Shown one piece after another: positions 40,932 to 50,215 of a DNA stretch of 64,000 nt (its first letter is position 1; the number at the start of each line of letters is the position of its first letter). The translations under genes were made by a program, and so were the position numbers. The stretch spans positions 62,001-126,000 of the forward strand of contig NZ_CALUYL010000001.1 of NCBI RefSeq assembly GCF_944324995.1, read 5' to 3'. The notes under the pieces are model-generated. The model was given only the letters and a program-made list of their open reading frames with translations. It did not search any database and was not told the origin of the DNA. The DNA comes from an uncultured Mailhella sp. (GTDB taxonomy: Bacteria > Desulfobacterota > Desulfovibrionia > Desulfovibrionales > Desulfovibrionaceae).

Positions 40932-42317
40932 ATGATTAGTCCCAATCTCGTCAAAGACCTGAGTGCTCTGCTGGGCGCTGAAAACGTGTTCACCAGCGAA
41001 GCCGACAGGCAGTGCTATTCCTACGACAGCGCCGTGCTGCCTCCCAAGGTGCCGGCGCTGGTTCTTCGTCCCACGCAGACGGAGCAGATCGGCGAAGTCG
41101 TCCGTCTGTGCTATGAGGCGGGTCTTGCCATCACCGTGCGCGGCGCAGGCTCCAACCTTTCCGGCGGCACCGTGCCGGATACCGTGGACAGCGCCGTCAT
41201 CCTCACCAACAGCCTCCAGAAGATCCTCGAAATCAACACCGAAGATCTGTACGCCGTGGTGCAGCCCGGCGTGGTCACCGCCCAGTTCGCCGCCGCCGTG
41301 GAAGCGAAGGGCCTCTTCTATCCGCCCGATCCGGGTTCCATGTCCGTGTCCACGCTGGCCGGCAACATCGCCGAAAACGCCGGCGGTCTGCGCGGCCTCA
41401 AGTACGGCGTCACCAAGGACTACGTCATGGGCCTGGAATTCTATGACTACGAAGGCAATCTGGTGAAAACCGGCTCCCGCACCGTGAAGTGCGTGACCGG
41501 CTTCAACCTGGCCGGTCTCATGGTCGGTTCCGAAGGCACCATGGGCGTCATCAGCAAGGCCATTCTCAAGCTGGTTCCGCCGCCCCGCGCCTCCCGCGCC
41601 ATCACCGCCGAATTCGCCGACGTGCAGGACGCCGCCGACGCCGTGGCCGCCATGATCGCCGCCCACGTCGTGCCCTGCACTCTGGAACTGCTCGATCAGG
41701 CCACGCTGAAGTATGTGGAAGCCGACCAGAAGATCGGCCTGCCCGTGGACGCCGCCGCCATGCTCCTCATCGAAGTGGACGGTCATCCCGGTCAGGTGGC
41801 CGACGAAGCCGCCATCGTGGAAGAAGTGCTCAAGAAGTGCAACGCCACCGGCATTCATCTGCCCAAGGACGCCGAAGAAAAGAACAAGCTGTGGGCCGCC
41901 CGCCGCAACGCCCTGCCCGCGCTTGCCCGCGCCCGTCCCACCTGCGTGCTGGAAGACGCCACCGTGCCCCGTTCCAAGATTCCTGCCATGATCAAGAATC
42001 TCAATGAAATCGCCGCCAAGTACAAGGTGGACATGGGTACCTTCGGTCACGCCGGCGACGGCAACCTGCATCCCACCATTCTGTGCGACAAGCGCGACAA
42101 GGAAGAATTCTCCCGCGTGGAAGCCGCCGTCGATGAAATCTTCGACGTGGCTCTCAAGCTCGGCGGCACGCTGTCCGGCGAGCACGGCATCGGCACCGCC
42201 AAGGCCAAGTGGATGGAAAAGGAAACCAGCAAGGGCACCATTCTCTTCTCCCAGCGCATGCGCCGCGCCATTGACCCCAAGGGCCTGTTCAACGCCTGCA
42301 AGATCACGGGGATGTAG
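40932..42317 (+). CDS. FAD-linked D-lactate (GlcD-type) dehydrogenase
   Basis: Membrane-associated flavoprotein that oxidises D-lactate (possibly other 2-hydroxyacids) to pyruvate. The start at ATG 40932 has GGGGAGGG a few bases upstream, giving 461 residues. The PCMH FAD-binding domain contains ITVRGAGSNLSGG (about 75) and PPDPGSMSVSTLAGNIAENAG. The C-terminal FAD-oxidase domain has GTFGHAGDGNLHP (about 370) and GEHGIGTAK. The next gene, 2 bases after the stop, encodes its iron-sulfur partner. This matches the Dld pair in the lactate-oxidation region of Desulfovibrio. Glycolate oxidase subunit GlcD is the alternative. Confidence 0.9.
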   Translation: MISPNLVKDLSALLGAENVFTSEADRQCYSYDSAVLPPKVPALVLRPTQTEQIGEVVRLCYEAGLAITVRGAGSNLSGGTVPDTVDSAVILTNSLQKILEINTEDLYAVVQPGVVTAQFAAAVEAKGLFYPPDPGSMSVSTLAGNIAENAGGLRGLKYGVTKDYVMGLEFYDYEGNLVKTGSRTVKCVTGFNLAGLMVGSEGTMGVISKAILKLVPPPRASRAITAEFADVQDAADAVAAMIAAHVVPCTLELLDQATLKYVEADQKIGLPVDAAAMLLIEVDGHPGQVADEAAIVEEVLKKCNATGIHLPKDAEEKNKLWAARRNALPALARARPTCVLEDATVPRSKIPAMIKNLNEIAAKYKVDMGTFGHAGDGNLHPTILCDKRDKEEFSRVEAAVDEIFDVALKLGGTLSGEHGIGTAKAKWMEKETSKGTILFSQRMRRAIDPKGLFNACKITGM

Positions 42318-42319
42318 TC

Positions 42320-43630
42320 ATGAGCGATATCTCCCGTCTTGCCAAGACATTGATGAAGCTGGACGACAAGCTGGCCGACTGCATGCGCTGCGGTCTGTGC
42401 CAGGCTGTCTGCCCGGTGTTCGGCGTCACTCACAAGGAAGGCGACGTGACCCGCGGCAAGCTTGCGCTGCTCGACAACCTCGCCCATAAGATGATTCAGG
42501 ACCCCGACGCCGTGGAGGAACGCCTCAACCGCTGCCTTCTGTGCGGTTCCTGCCAGGCCAACTGCCCCTCCGGCGTGTCCATCATGGAAATCTTCGTCGA
42601 GGCCCGTCAGGCCCTCGTGGACTACCGCGGCCTGAACCCCATCAAGAAGCTCGTCTTCCGCGAACTGCTCACCCATCCGCAGCTGTTCAGCGCCATGATG
42701 CGCACCGCCGCGCCCTTCCAGGGCCTGGTCATGCGTCAGCAGGGCGCCAAGACCTACGACATGCCGCTTCTGAGCAAGCTCGTGGGTTCGCGCCACATCG
42801 CAAAGCTGCCCGCGAAGTCCCTGCACGCCAAGTACGGCGACCTGCACACCGAAGGGCAGATCGGCATCAAGGTGCTCTTCTTCGCCGGCTGCATGGCCGA
42901 CAAGTACTACACCCAGCTCGGCGAAGCCTGCCTCAAGGTGCTCAGGCATCACGGCGTGGGCGTGGTCATGCCCTCCAAGCTCACCTGCTGCGGCATTCCC
43001 GCTCTCGCTTCCGGCGACCGCAAGGGCTTCGTCATGGAAACCCGGAAGAACCTTGAAGTCATCGGCCGGGAACTCGTGGGCGGCGGCATCAACTACGTGG
43101 TCACGCCCTGCGGCTCCTGCACCGCCACGCTCAAGGAATGGTGGCCCTACTTCATTCAGGAATTCTCGCCCGATCAGCAGAAGACCGTGCGTGCCGTGGC
43201 CGACCGCGTCATGGACATCAACGCCTTCCTCGTGGACGTGCTCCACGTGGATCAGATGGAACCCGGCGAACGGCATCCCGGCGACGTCACCCGCGTGACC
43301 TTCCACGATTCCTGCCACCTGAAGAAGAGCGTCGGCGTGTCCGAACAGCCCCGCAAGCTCATCCGCATGAATCCCAACTACGAGCTCGTGGAAATGGCCG
43401 AGGCAGACCGCTGCTGCGGCTGCGGCGGCAGCTTCACCCTGTTCCACTACGACCTGTCGAAAGAAATCGGTCAGCGCAAGCGCGACAACATCGTGCGTTC
43501 CGGCGCGTCCGTGGTGGCCACCGGCTGCCCCGCCTGCATGCTGCAGATTTCCGACATGCTCTCGCAGAACAAGGATGAGGTGCAGGTCAAGCATCCCATT
43601 GAAATCTACGCGGAAACGCTGCCCGACTGA
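42320..43630 (+). CDS. Iron-sulfur subunit of the lactate dehydrogenase (GlcF-type)
   Basis: Electron-transfer partner of the preceding flavoprotein. 436 residues: two 4Fe-4S clusters near the N-terminus (CMRCGLCQAVCP, about 21; CLLCGSCQANCP, about 73) and two cysteine-rich CCG domains (TCCGIPA, about 222; CCGCGGSF, about 364) that in relatives bind a further cluster and pass electrons to quinone or heterodisulfide-like partners. Intercistronic distance to the dehydrogenase is 2 bases, which implies coupled translation. Confidence 0.92.
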   Translation: MSDISRLAKTLMKLDDKLADCMRCGLCQAVCPVFGVTHKEGDVTRGKLALLDNLAHKMIQDPDAVEERLNRCLLCGSCQANCPSGVSIMEIFVEARQALVDYRGLNPIKKLVFRELLTHPQLFSAMMRTAAPFQGLVMRQQGAKTYDMPLLSKLVGSRHIAKLPAKSLHAKYGDLHTEGQIGIKVLFFAGCMADKYYTQLGEACLKVLRHHGVGVVMPSKLTCCGIPALASGDRKGFVMETRKNLEVIGRELVGGGINYVVTPCGSCTATLKEWWPYFIQEFSPDQQKTVRAVADRVMDINAFLVDVLHVDQMEPGERHPGDVTRVTFHDSCHLKKSVGVSEQPRKLIRMNPNYELVEMAEADRCCGCGGSFTLFHYDLSKEIGQRKRDNIVRSGASVVATGCPACMLQISDMLSQNKDEVQVKHPIEIYAETLPD

Positions 43631-43636
43631 CATTAT

Positions 43637-43670
43637 CGGGGAGAGCGGCCCCATAGAGCCGCTCTTCCCG
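43637..43670 (+). other. Intercistronic hairpin, lactate operon
   Basis: A 13-bp stem with one G-T pair (43637-43649 with 43658-43670), followed by TCTTTACC. It lies between the FeS subunit and lutC. It could be a partial terminator or mRNA stabiliser that lowers expression of the second half. Confidence 0.55.
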
Positions 43671-43712
43671 TCTTTACCGCACATTCAGGCGGAAACTGCC
43701 TAAGGAGTAACA

Positions 43713-44339
43713 ATGACTCAGGATCAACTCGTTGAAGTGGTGAAAGCCAAGGCTCCCTCTGTTCCTGTGACTCTCTACGAGGCCAAGGACTTTGCGGACG
43801 CCATGCAGTACGCCGTGGACGTGACTGAAAAGAAGCGTCACTGCGAAATGCTCCTGCCCGTGGAAGGCGAACAGTACGGCCCCGCGAGCGAAAACGGCTT
43901 CCCCACCCTTCTTGACCGCTTTATCGCCGCTCCCGGACTGTCCGACGAAGAATACGCCGTTCTGGAAGAAAAGGCCGCCGGAACCGACATCCATCTGCTC
44001 CGTTCCGGTCTGCGCGATCACATGGGCGGCTTCGACACCAGCATCACCTGGGCCGACGGCCTCGTGGCCGACACCGTCACCTGCGTGGTCAATTCCAACC
44101 GCGAAGAAGTTCGTCTCGGCACCATGGTGGCCGAAGTTTCCATCATGCTGGTGCGCAAGTCCACCCTGCTCAACAAGATTGAAGACGCCAACGATCTTCT
44201 GCTCGACCTCGTGAACCGCGGCGGCGCGTCCTACACGGCCTTCATCACCGGCCCCAGCCGCACGGCGGACATTGAACGCGTGGGCGCCCTCGGCGTGCAC
44301 GGCCCCCTCGAACTTCACATCGTGCTGCTGGAGGACTAA
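43713..44339 (+). CDS. lutC: LutC/YkgG-family lactate utilisation protein
   Basis: Subunit of the LutABC-type L-lactate oxidase complex. 208 residues, DUF162 fold: LLRSGLRDHMGGFDTSITWADGL lies in the middle and the C-terminal FITGPSRTADIERVGALGVHGP is the family signature. AAGGAG lies 7 bases before the ATG. lutB starts 3 bases after the stop. Its first 25 residues do not match anything special. Confidence 0.92.
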   Translation: MTQDQLVEVVKAKAPSVPVTLYEAKDFADAMQYAVDVTEKKRHCEMLLPVEGEQYGPASENGFPTLLDRFIAAPGLSDEEYAVLEEKAAGTDIHLLRSGLRDHMGGFDTSITWADGLVADTVTCVVNSNREEVRLGTMVAEVSIMLVRKSTLLNKIEDANDLLLDLVNRGGASYTAFITGPSRTADIERVGALGVHGPLELHIVLLED

Positions 44340-44342
44340 ATT

Positions 44343-46493
44343 ATGGCTGACGCCAAAGACATGAAGGAATACCACGGTCAGATTCAGGAAGCGCTGGACG
44401 ACAAGTTCCTCCGCGCCACGCTGGACAAGTTCGCCGTCGAATACAAGGCCAACCGCACCCGCATTTTTTCGGGCATGGACGTGGACGGTCTCATCAAGGA
44501 AGTGGCCGACATCAAGGACAATGCCGCTCAGCACATGATGGAGCTGTTCGCCCAGTTCAAGGCCGAAGCTGAAAAGCGCGGCGTGCACGTGCACCTCGCC
44601 TCCACCGGCGCCGAAGCGAACCGCATCATTGCCAAGATCGCCAAGGAAAACAACTGCCACAACATCATCAAGTCCAAGTCCATGACGGCGGAAGAAATCC
44701 ACCTCAACGACGCCCTCGAAAAGGAAGGCTGCCGCGTGGTGGAAACCGACCTCGGCGAATGGATCATTCAGCTGCGCCATGAAGGGCCTTCCCACATGGT
44801 CATGCCCGCCATTCACCTTTCGCGCTATCAGGTGGCCGACCTGTTCACCGACGTGACCCACGTTCAGCAGGACAGGGAAGACATTCAGAAGCTCGTGAAG
44901 GTGGCCCGCAAGGAACTGCGCAGCGAATACGTGAAGGCCGACATGGGCATTTCCGGCGCCAACTTCGCCGTGGCCGAAGCCGGCCTCATCGGCACCGTGA
45001 CCAACGAAGGCAACCTGCGCCTCGTGACCACCATGCCCCGCGTGCATGTGGTGCTCGCCGGTCTTGAAAAGCTCATTCCCACCGTTGCCGACGCCCTCAA
45101 GGTGCTGCAGGTGCTGCCCAGAAACGCCACCGCGCAGGCCATCACCTCCTACATCACCTGGATTGCCGGCGCCAACGAATGCGCCGCCGGTCCCGACGGC
45201 CGCAAGGAAATGCACATCGTCTTCCTCGACAACGGCCGTCTCAAGATCGCTCAGGATCCCGCCTTCAAGGACATCCTGCGCTGCGTGCGCTGCGGCGCCT
45301 GCGCCAACGTCTGCCCCGTGTACCGTCTCATCGGCGGCCACAAGATGGGCTACGTGTACATCGGCGCCGTGGGCCTCGCGCTCACCTATCTGTATCACGG
45401 CGCAGACAAGGCCCGCGCCCTGGTTCAGAACTGCATAGGCTGCGAATCCTGCAAGAACGTGTGCTCCGCAGGCATCGATCTGCCGCGCATCACCATGGAA
45501 ATCCGTTCCCGCCTCGTCAAGGCCGACGGCAACAGCGCCGCCGGTTCCGTGATGAGCATGGTCATGAAGGACCGCGACCGCTTCCACAGCCTGCTCAAGT
45601 TCATCAAGTTCTCGCAGAAGCCCCTCACCGTGAAGGGCGGCAAGTTCATCCGTCATCTGCCCGCCGTGCTCATGGGCGGCGATCAGAGCTTCCGTCAGCT
45701 GCCCGCGCTGGCGCCCAAGTCGTTCCGCCAGCTCTTCAAGAGCGTGGTGAACAATCCGGCCCAGCCCAAGTTCCGCGTGGCCATCTTCTCCGGCTGCGCG
45801 CAGGACTTCGTCTATCCCGAGCAGCTCGTGGCCGCCGTGCGCCTGCTCAACAGACACGGCGTGCATGTGGAGTTCCCCCTCAAGCAGACCTGCTGCGGCC
45901 TGCCCCTCGAAATGATGGGTCAGCGCGAAACCAGCCTGCAGGTGAGCTCGCAGAACGTGAACGCCTTCGAGCCCGGCAAGTACGACGCCATCATCACCCT
46001 GTGCGCGTCCTGCGCCGGTCACCTCAAGCACGCCTATCCCGACCTGCTCAAGGACACCCCCGACCACTACCGCACCGACATCTTCGCTTCCAAGGTCATG
46101 GACTTCACCTCGTTCGTGTACAACAAGCTCGGACTGCGTGAAGACGACTTCGTGAAGTCGGATGAAAAGGTGACCTACCATTCGCCCTGCCACATGCGCA
46201 ACATGGGCATCACCGAAGAACCCCGCGCGCTCATCAAGATGGTTGCCGACTACAAGCCCGCAGCCGAAGAAGACGTGTGCTGCGGCTTCGGCGGCACCTT
46301 CTCCGTGAAGTTCCCCGAACTCTCCGCCGAAATCGGCAAGAAGAAGCTGAAGAACAGCGAAGAGTCCGGCGCGTCCCTCGTGGTCACCGACTGCCCCGGC
46401 TGCGTCATGCAGATCCGCGGCGTGGCTACGGCCAATGATTCTCCCATCAAGGTCGAGCATCTCTCCGAACTGCTCGCCCGTCACATGAAGTAA
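44343..46493 (+). CDS. lutB: LutB with fused LutA-like CCG domains
   Basis: Iron-sulfur subunit of L-lactate oxidation. 716 residues against about 470 for LutB: residues 1-300 are the LutB/DUF162 part ([17 protein letters not shown] segment [22 protein letters not shown]), then two 4Fe-4S motifs ([12 protein letters not shown], about 314; [11 protein letters not shown], about 364). The extra C-terminus carries two CCG domains ([11 protein letters not shown], about 516; [10 protein letters not shown] and CCGFGGTFS, about 620-650), the content of LutA. So LutA and LutB are joined in one chain, as in the Desulfovibrio lactate cluster. A terminator follows. Confidence 0.92.
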   Translation: MADAKDMKEYHGQIQEALDDKFLRATLDKFAVEYKANRTRIFSGMDVDGLIKEVADIKDNAAQHMMELFAQFKAEAEKRGVHVHLASTGAEANRIIAKIAKENNCHNIIKSKSMTAEEIHLNDALEKEGCRVVETDLGEWIIQLRHEGPSHMVMPAIHLSRYQVADLFTDVTHVQQDREDIQKLVKVARKELRSEYVKADMGISGANFAVAEAGLIGTVTNEGNLRLVTTMPRVHVVLAGLEKLIPTVADALKVLQVLPRNATAQAITSYITWIAGANECAAGPDGRKEMHIVFLDNGRLKIAQDPAFKDILRCVRCGACANVCPVYRLIGGHKMGYVYIGAVGLALTYLYHGADKARALVQNCIGCESCKNVCSAGIDLPRITMEIRSRLVKADGNSAAGSVMSMVMKDRDRFHSLLKFIKFSQKPLTVKGGKFIRHLPAVLMGGDQSFRQLPALAPKSFRQLFKSVVNNPAQPKFRVAIFSGCAQDFVYPEQLVAAVRLLNRHGVHVEFPLKQTCCGLPLEMMGQRETSLQVSSQNVNAFEPGKYDAIITLCASCAGHLKHAYPDLLKDTPDHYRTDIFASKVMDFTSFVYNKLGLREDDFVKSDEKVTYHSPCHMRNMGITEEPRALIKMVADYKPAAEEDVCCGFGGTFSVKFPELSAEIGKKKLKNSEESGASLVVTDCPGCVMQIRGVATANDSPIKVEHLSELLARHMK

Positions 46494-46504
46494 ACCTGCA
46501 TTCG

Positions 46505-46533
46505 AGGCCCCGTCCCCCGGGACGGGGCCTTCT
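46505..46533 (+). terminator. Terminator after lutB
   Basis: A 12-bp GC stem (46505-46516 with 46519-46530, apex opening to a small loop), then TTCTTCC. The T-tract is weak, so some read-through into lldP is possible. The rest of 46534-46807 shows no gene. Confidence 0.7.
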
Positions 46534-46807
46534 TCCCCGCCGGCCTCCGAACGAAACTTCCCTCCGCAACGCGCGGTCTCGAGAACCCCCTTTCGCCGGA
46601 GAGCCCCGCGCGGACACCCAACAAAATATTCCCGACGACGGATCGCGTCGCGGCCGCCTGCGTTCATCGCGGCGCGGCTTCCGTCTTTGCATCCAAAACA
46701 CCCTTTTTCCGCTCCTTCGGAGCCGCAAAATTACGCTGTCAGGTCCCAGGCATCACGCTTTTTCCTGCATAATCCCGTTTACCTTCTTACAGATAGAGGA
46801 GAGCACT

Positions 46808-48496
46808 ATGAACATTGAACTGCTGGCATTGTTCGCCGTCGCACCGCTTCTGGTGGCGCTGGTTCTCATGGTCGGCCTGCGCTGGTCGTCCATGCGCGCC
46901 ATGCCTCTGGCATGGGCCACGGGCGCCGTTCTCGCCATTATCGTATGGCAGCTGCCCATCGTCCGGGTGATAGCTCTCACCCTCGAAGGCTTCATCACCG
47001 CCGCAGGCGTGCTCATCATCGTCTTCGGTGCTCTGCTCATCTACTACACGCTCACCTACAGCGGCGCCATGGAAACCATCCAGGCCGGCATGAAGAAAAT
47101 CAGCCCCGACCGCCGCGTGCAGACCATCATCATCGGCTTCATGTTCGCCGCCTTCATCGAAGGCGCGGCCGGCTTCGGCACCCCCGCCGCTCTTGCCGCT
47201 CCGCTGCTGCTCGGTCTCGGCTTCCCGCCCCTCTGCGCCGCCGTCATCTGCCTCGCCTTCAACAGCATTCCCGTGACCTTCGGCGCCGTGGGCACCCCCG
47301 TGCTTCAGGGCTTCAAATCCATTGAAAGCCTCGCCATGACCGCCCTCGGCGTGGGCGATCCCGCCGTGGTGTACAAAACCATCGGCGAATACGTCACCCT
47401 CATGCACCTGCCCATGCTCTTCATCCTGCCCATCTTCCTGCTGGGCTTCATGACCCGCTACTACGGCAAGAACAAGTCCTGGAGCGAAGGCTTCGCCGCC
47501 TGGAAGTACTGCCTGCTCGCCTCCGTCTGCTTCGGCGTGCCCTACTTCATCCTCGCCTGGGCCGTCGGTCCCGAACTGCCCTCCCTGCTCGGCGGCATCA
47601 TCGGCCTCGGCGTGCTCGTGAAGCTCACCCAGAAGGGCATCTGCGTGCCCGAAGGCACCTGGGACTTCGATTCCAACGACAAGTGGGATCCTTCCTGGAT
47701 CGGCGAAATCAAGCCCTCCGACGTGACCGAATACAAGGAACACATGAGCCAGTTCATGGCCTGGCTGCCCTACGTGCTCTGCGGCCTCATCCTCGTGCTC
47801 ACCCGCGTGCCCGCCTTCCATCTGAAGGGCCTGGTCACCGACCCCATGTTCAACATCGGCGCTTCCAACATCCTCGGTCAGGAAGGCGTGACCTCCTACA
47901 TCGCCATCATGAACCTGCCCGGCACCATTCCCTTCATCCTCGTTTCCATCATCACCATCTTCCTGCACGGCATGCTGCGCAACGATGAAATCGGCAGCAA
48001 CAAGGTCAGCAAGGCCTGGTCCACCGCCTTCACCAAAATGAAGGCCCCCACCATCTCCCTGCTCGCCGCCGTGGCCCTCGTGTCCATCTTCAAGGGCACG
48101 GGCGTCAGCGAAGCCACCAACCACGTCTCCATGCCCATGGCCCTCGCCCAGTGCCTCGCCGACCTCGCCGGCGGCGCATGGCCCGCCCTCGCCTCCTACG
48201 TCGGCGGCCTCGGCGCGTTCATCACCGGTTCCAACACCGTGTCCGACATGCTCTTCGCCAACTTCCAGTGGGATATGGCCAGAACCCTCGGCTACACCGT
48301 GCCCCAGCACTTCGTCATCGTGGCCGCTCAGGGCGTCGGCGGCGCCATGGGCAACATGATCTGCATCCACAACATCGTGGCTGCCTGCGCCGTGCTCGGC
48401 CTCATCGGCAAGGAAGGCGACATCCTGCGCCGCACGGTCATTCCCTTCGTTCTCTACGGCATCGCCGTCGGCATCGTAGCCTTCATCCTCATGTAG
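46808..48496 (+). CDS. lldP: L-lactate permease (LctP family)
   Basis: Inner-membrane proton-coupled uptake of lactate (also glycolate). 562 residues with about 12-14 hydrophobic helices. The family signature [15 protein letters not shown] is near residue 117, and the C-terminal half has [15 protein letters not shown] and [15 protein letters not shown], both characteristic. GAGGAG lies 6 bases before the ATG. It lies 314 bases after lutB and supplies substrate for the four preceding enzymes. Terminated by a strong hairpin. Confidence 0.96.
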   Translation: MNIELLALFAVAPLLVALVLMVGLRWSSMRAMPLAWATGAVLAIIVWQLPIVRVIALTLEGFITAAGVLIIVFGALLIYYTLTYSGAMETIQAGMKKISPDRRVQTIIIGFMFAAFIEGAAGFGTPAALAAPLLLGLGFPPLCAAVICLAFNSIPVTFGAVGTPVLQGFKSIESLAMTALGVGDPAVVYKTIGEYVTLMHLPMLFILPIFLLGFMTRYYGKNKSWSEGFAAWKYCLLASVCFGVPYFILAWAVGPELPSLLGGIIGLGVLVKLTQKGICVPEGTWDFDSNDKWDPSWIGEIKPSDVTEYKEHMSQFMAWLPYVLCGLILVLTRVPAFHLKGLVTDPMFNIGASNILGQEGVTSYIAIMNLPGTIPFILVSIITIFLHGMLRNDEIGSNKVSKAWSTAFTKMKAPTISLLAAVALVSIFKGTGVSEATNHVSMPMALAQCLADLAGGAWPALASYVGGLGAFITGSNTVSDMLFANFQWDMARTLGYTVPQHFVIVAAQGVGGAMGNMICIHNIVAACAVLGLIGKEGDILRRTVIPFVLYGIAVGIVAFILM

Positions 48497-48516
48497 GCTC
48501 GCTCCGCTTTTACGCC

Positions 48517-48544
48517 AAAAGGCCGCCTTCGGGCGGCCTTTTTT
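48517..48544 (+). terminator. Terminator after lldP
   Basis: A 9-bp GC stem AAGGCCGCC/GGCGGCCTT with a TTCG tetraloop, flanked by A-runs before and six T after (48519-48544). A strong, probably bidirectional terminator. Confidence 0.92.
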
Positions 48545-48716
48545 GCGTCCGGCGACACCGCTTCCGCTCTTTTCTCCCCGAAGCGTTGGGAGTACCCTTG
48601 CCAACGACGCGAAGATGCATGCAGTCCCGCAAATCAAAACGCCTTCCGCCGCGCACAGGCAGCGCGCCGCGCCGAAATCCGTCGACGCCCGCAGACGCCG
48701 CCCGTCAGGAGAACGC

Positions 48717-50126
48717 ATGGAACAGCATTCCTTTTTCGATACCGACGCCTCTCAGCCGCTGGCCGCCCGTCTGCGCCCGCGCACGCTGGAGGAATTTTTC
48801 GGTCAGGAGCACCTTCTCGGCAAGGGCAAGGTGCTGCGCAGGCTCATTGAAGCCGATCAGATATCCTCCATGATCTTCTGGGGGCCTCCGGGCGTGGGCA
48901 AAACCACGCTGGCCCGCATCATCGCCGGGCACACGAAATCAAACTTCATCGACTTTTCCGCCGTCACCAGCGGCGTCAAGGAAATACGCGCCGTCATGCA
49001 GCAGGCCGAAAAGGACAGGCAGTACGGACGGCGCACCATGCTCTTCGTGGACGAAATACACCGCTTCAACAAGGCGCAGCAGGACGCCTTTCTGCCCTCC
49101 GTGGAAAAGGGCAGCATCGTGCTCATCGGCGCGACCACGGAAAATCCGTCCTTCGAGGTGAACGGCGCGCTTCTTTCCCGCTGCAAGGTGTTCGTGCTGC
49201 ATCCGCTCTCCGAAGAAGACATGAAGGCCCTGCTCAGGCGCGCCCTGCACGATCCCAGAGGCTTCGGCCGTCAGACCATCGACATGCCGCCCGACATGCT
49301 GGACGTCATTGCCGCCTTTTCCAACGGCGACGCCCGCTCCGCCCTCTCCACGCTGGAAATGCTCGTGCTCAACGCCGAAAATGAAAACGGCGTGATCACC
49401 ATCACCAGGGACACGCTGGAAGCCTGCACCTCCCGCAAGTCGCTGCTCTACGACAAGAAGGGCGAGAAGCACTACAATCTGATTTCCGCGCTGCACAAGT
49501 CCATGCGCAATTCCGATCCGGACGCCGCCGTGTACTGGCTCGCCCGCATGCTGGAAGCCGGCGAAGATCCGCTCTACATCGCGAGGCGCGTCGCGCGCTT
49601 TGCCAGCGAAGACGTGGGCCTCGCCGATCCCCACGCGCTGGACGCCGCCATCTCCGCCTATCAGGCCTGTCACCTCATCGGCATGCCGGAATGCTCGGTG
49701 CATCTCACGCAGGCCGTGGTGTACCTTTCCCTCGCGCCGAAATCCAACAGTCTCTATGTGGCCTACACCCGGGCCAAAAAGGACGCGCTCTCCATGCTGG
49801 ACGAGCCCGTGCCGCTGCAGCTTCGCAATGCCCCCACCAGACTCATGAAGGACCTCGACTACGGCAAGGGCTATCAGTACGCGCATCACGCCGAAGAAAA
49901 GCTGACGAACATGCACTGCCTGCCCGATTCCCTGCGCGGCAGAACCTACTACGCGCCCACCGATCAGGGACTGGAGGCCCGCTGTCGTCAGCGCCTGGAA
50001 AACATCAAGGCCTGGAAGAAGGCCCACGAGGCGAATCCGCCCGCGCCGGAGGAAACAAAAAGCAGCGCGCGCAGGGCAAGGAGCAAGAAACGCAGCGAGG
50101 ATGTTTCTTTCTCGGAAGGTTCATAA
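48717..50126 (+). CDS. rarA: Replication-associated recombination protein A (MgsA/RarA AAA ATPase)
   Basis: AAA+ ATPase that acts at stalled replication forks. The start at ATG 48717 has AGGAG 6 bases upstream; the frame upstream to 48543 overlaps the lldP terminator and is not coding. 469 residues: N-terminal LAARLRPRTLEEFFGQEHLL, Walker A GPPGVGKTT at 56-64, Walker B LFVDEIHRF, sensor GATTENPS, and the C-terminal tetramerisation region. The Lys/Arg-rich tail (KSSARRARSKKRSEDV) is unusual in composition. Its stop codon overlaps the first base of the operator at 50126. Confidence 0.96.
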   Translation: MEQHSFFDTDASQPLAARLRPRTLEEFFGQEHLLGKGKVLRRLIEADQISSMIFWGPPGVGKTTLARIIAGHTKSNFIDFSAVTSGVKEIRAVMQQAEKDRQYGRRTMLFVDEIHRFNKAQQDAFLPSVEKGSIVLIGATTENPSFEVNGALLSRCKVFVLHPLSEEDMKALLRRALHDPRGFGRQTIDMPPDMLDVIAAFSNGDARSALSTLEMLVLNAENENGVITITRDTLEACTSRKSLLYDKKGEKHYNLISALHKSMRNSDPDAAVYWLARMLEAGEDPLYIARRVARFASEDVGLADPHALDAAISAYQACHLIGMPECSVHLTQAVVYLSLAPKSNSLYVAYTRAKKDALSMLDEPVPLQLRNAPTRLMKDLDYGKGYQYAHHAEEKLTNMHCLPDSLRGRTYYAPTDQGLEARCRQRLENIKAWKKAHEANPPAPEETKSSARRARSKKRSEDVSFSEGS

Positions 50127-50147
50127 AAGTTTTACTCATAAAACTTT
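50126..50147 (+). promoter_or_regulatory. Near-palindromic operator, copy 1 (MATE-dtxR)
   Basis: 22 bases: AAAGTT, T, TACTCAT, A, AAACTTT. The arms form a 9-bp perfect inverted repeat around a CTCA centre. It is 20/22 identical to the site at 62275-62296 in front of the heme operon. It sits just upstream of a TTGACA box, so it probably binds the regulator of this operon. Confidence 0.7.
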
Positions 50148-50149
50148 AT

Positions 50150-50178
50150 TTGACAAATCATACCATTCCCCCTAGCCT
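50150..50178 (+). promoter_or_regulatory. Promoter of the MATE-dtxR operon
   Basis: TTGACA (50150-50155, perfect), 17 bases, TAGCCT (50173-50178, weak). The operator ends 2 bases before the -35 box. Confidence 0.5.
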
Positions 50179-50215
50179 GAACAAAGCCGCCGCACCTTCA
50201 GCCAGGGAGTTTTTC

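Noticed and set aside
48543..48716. N-terminal extension of rarA
   Set aside because: It starts inside the lldP terminator and has no similarity to RarA; the ATG at 48717 has a proper ribosome binding site.
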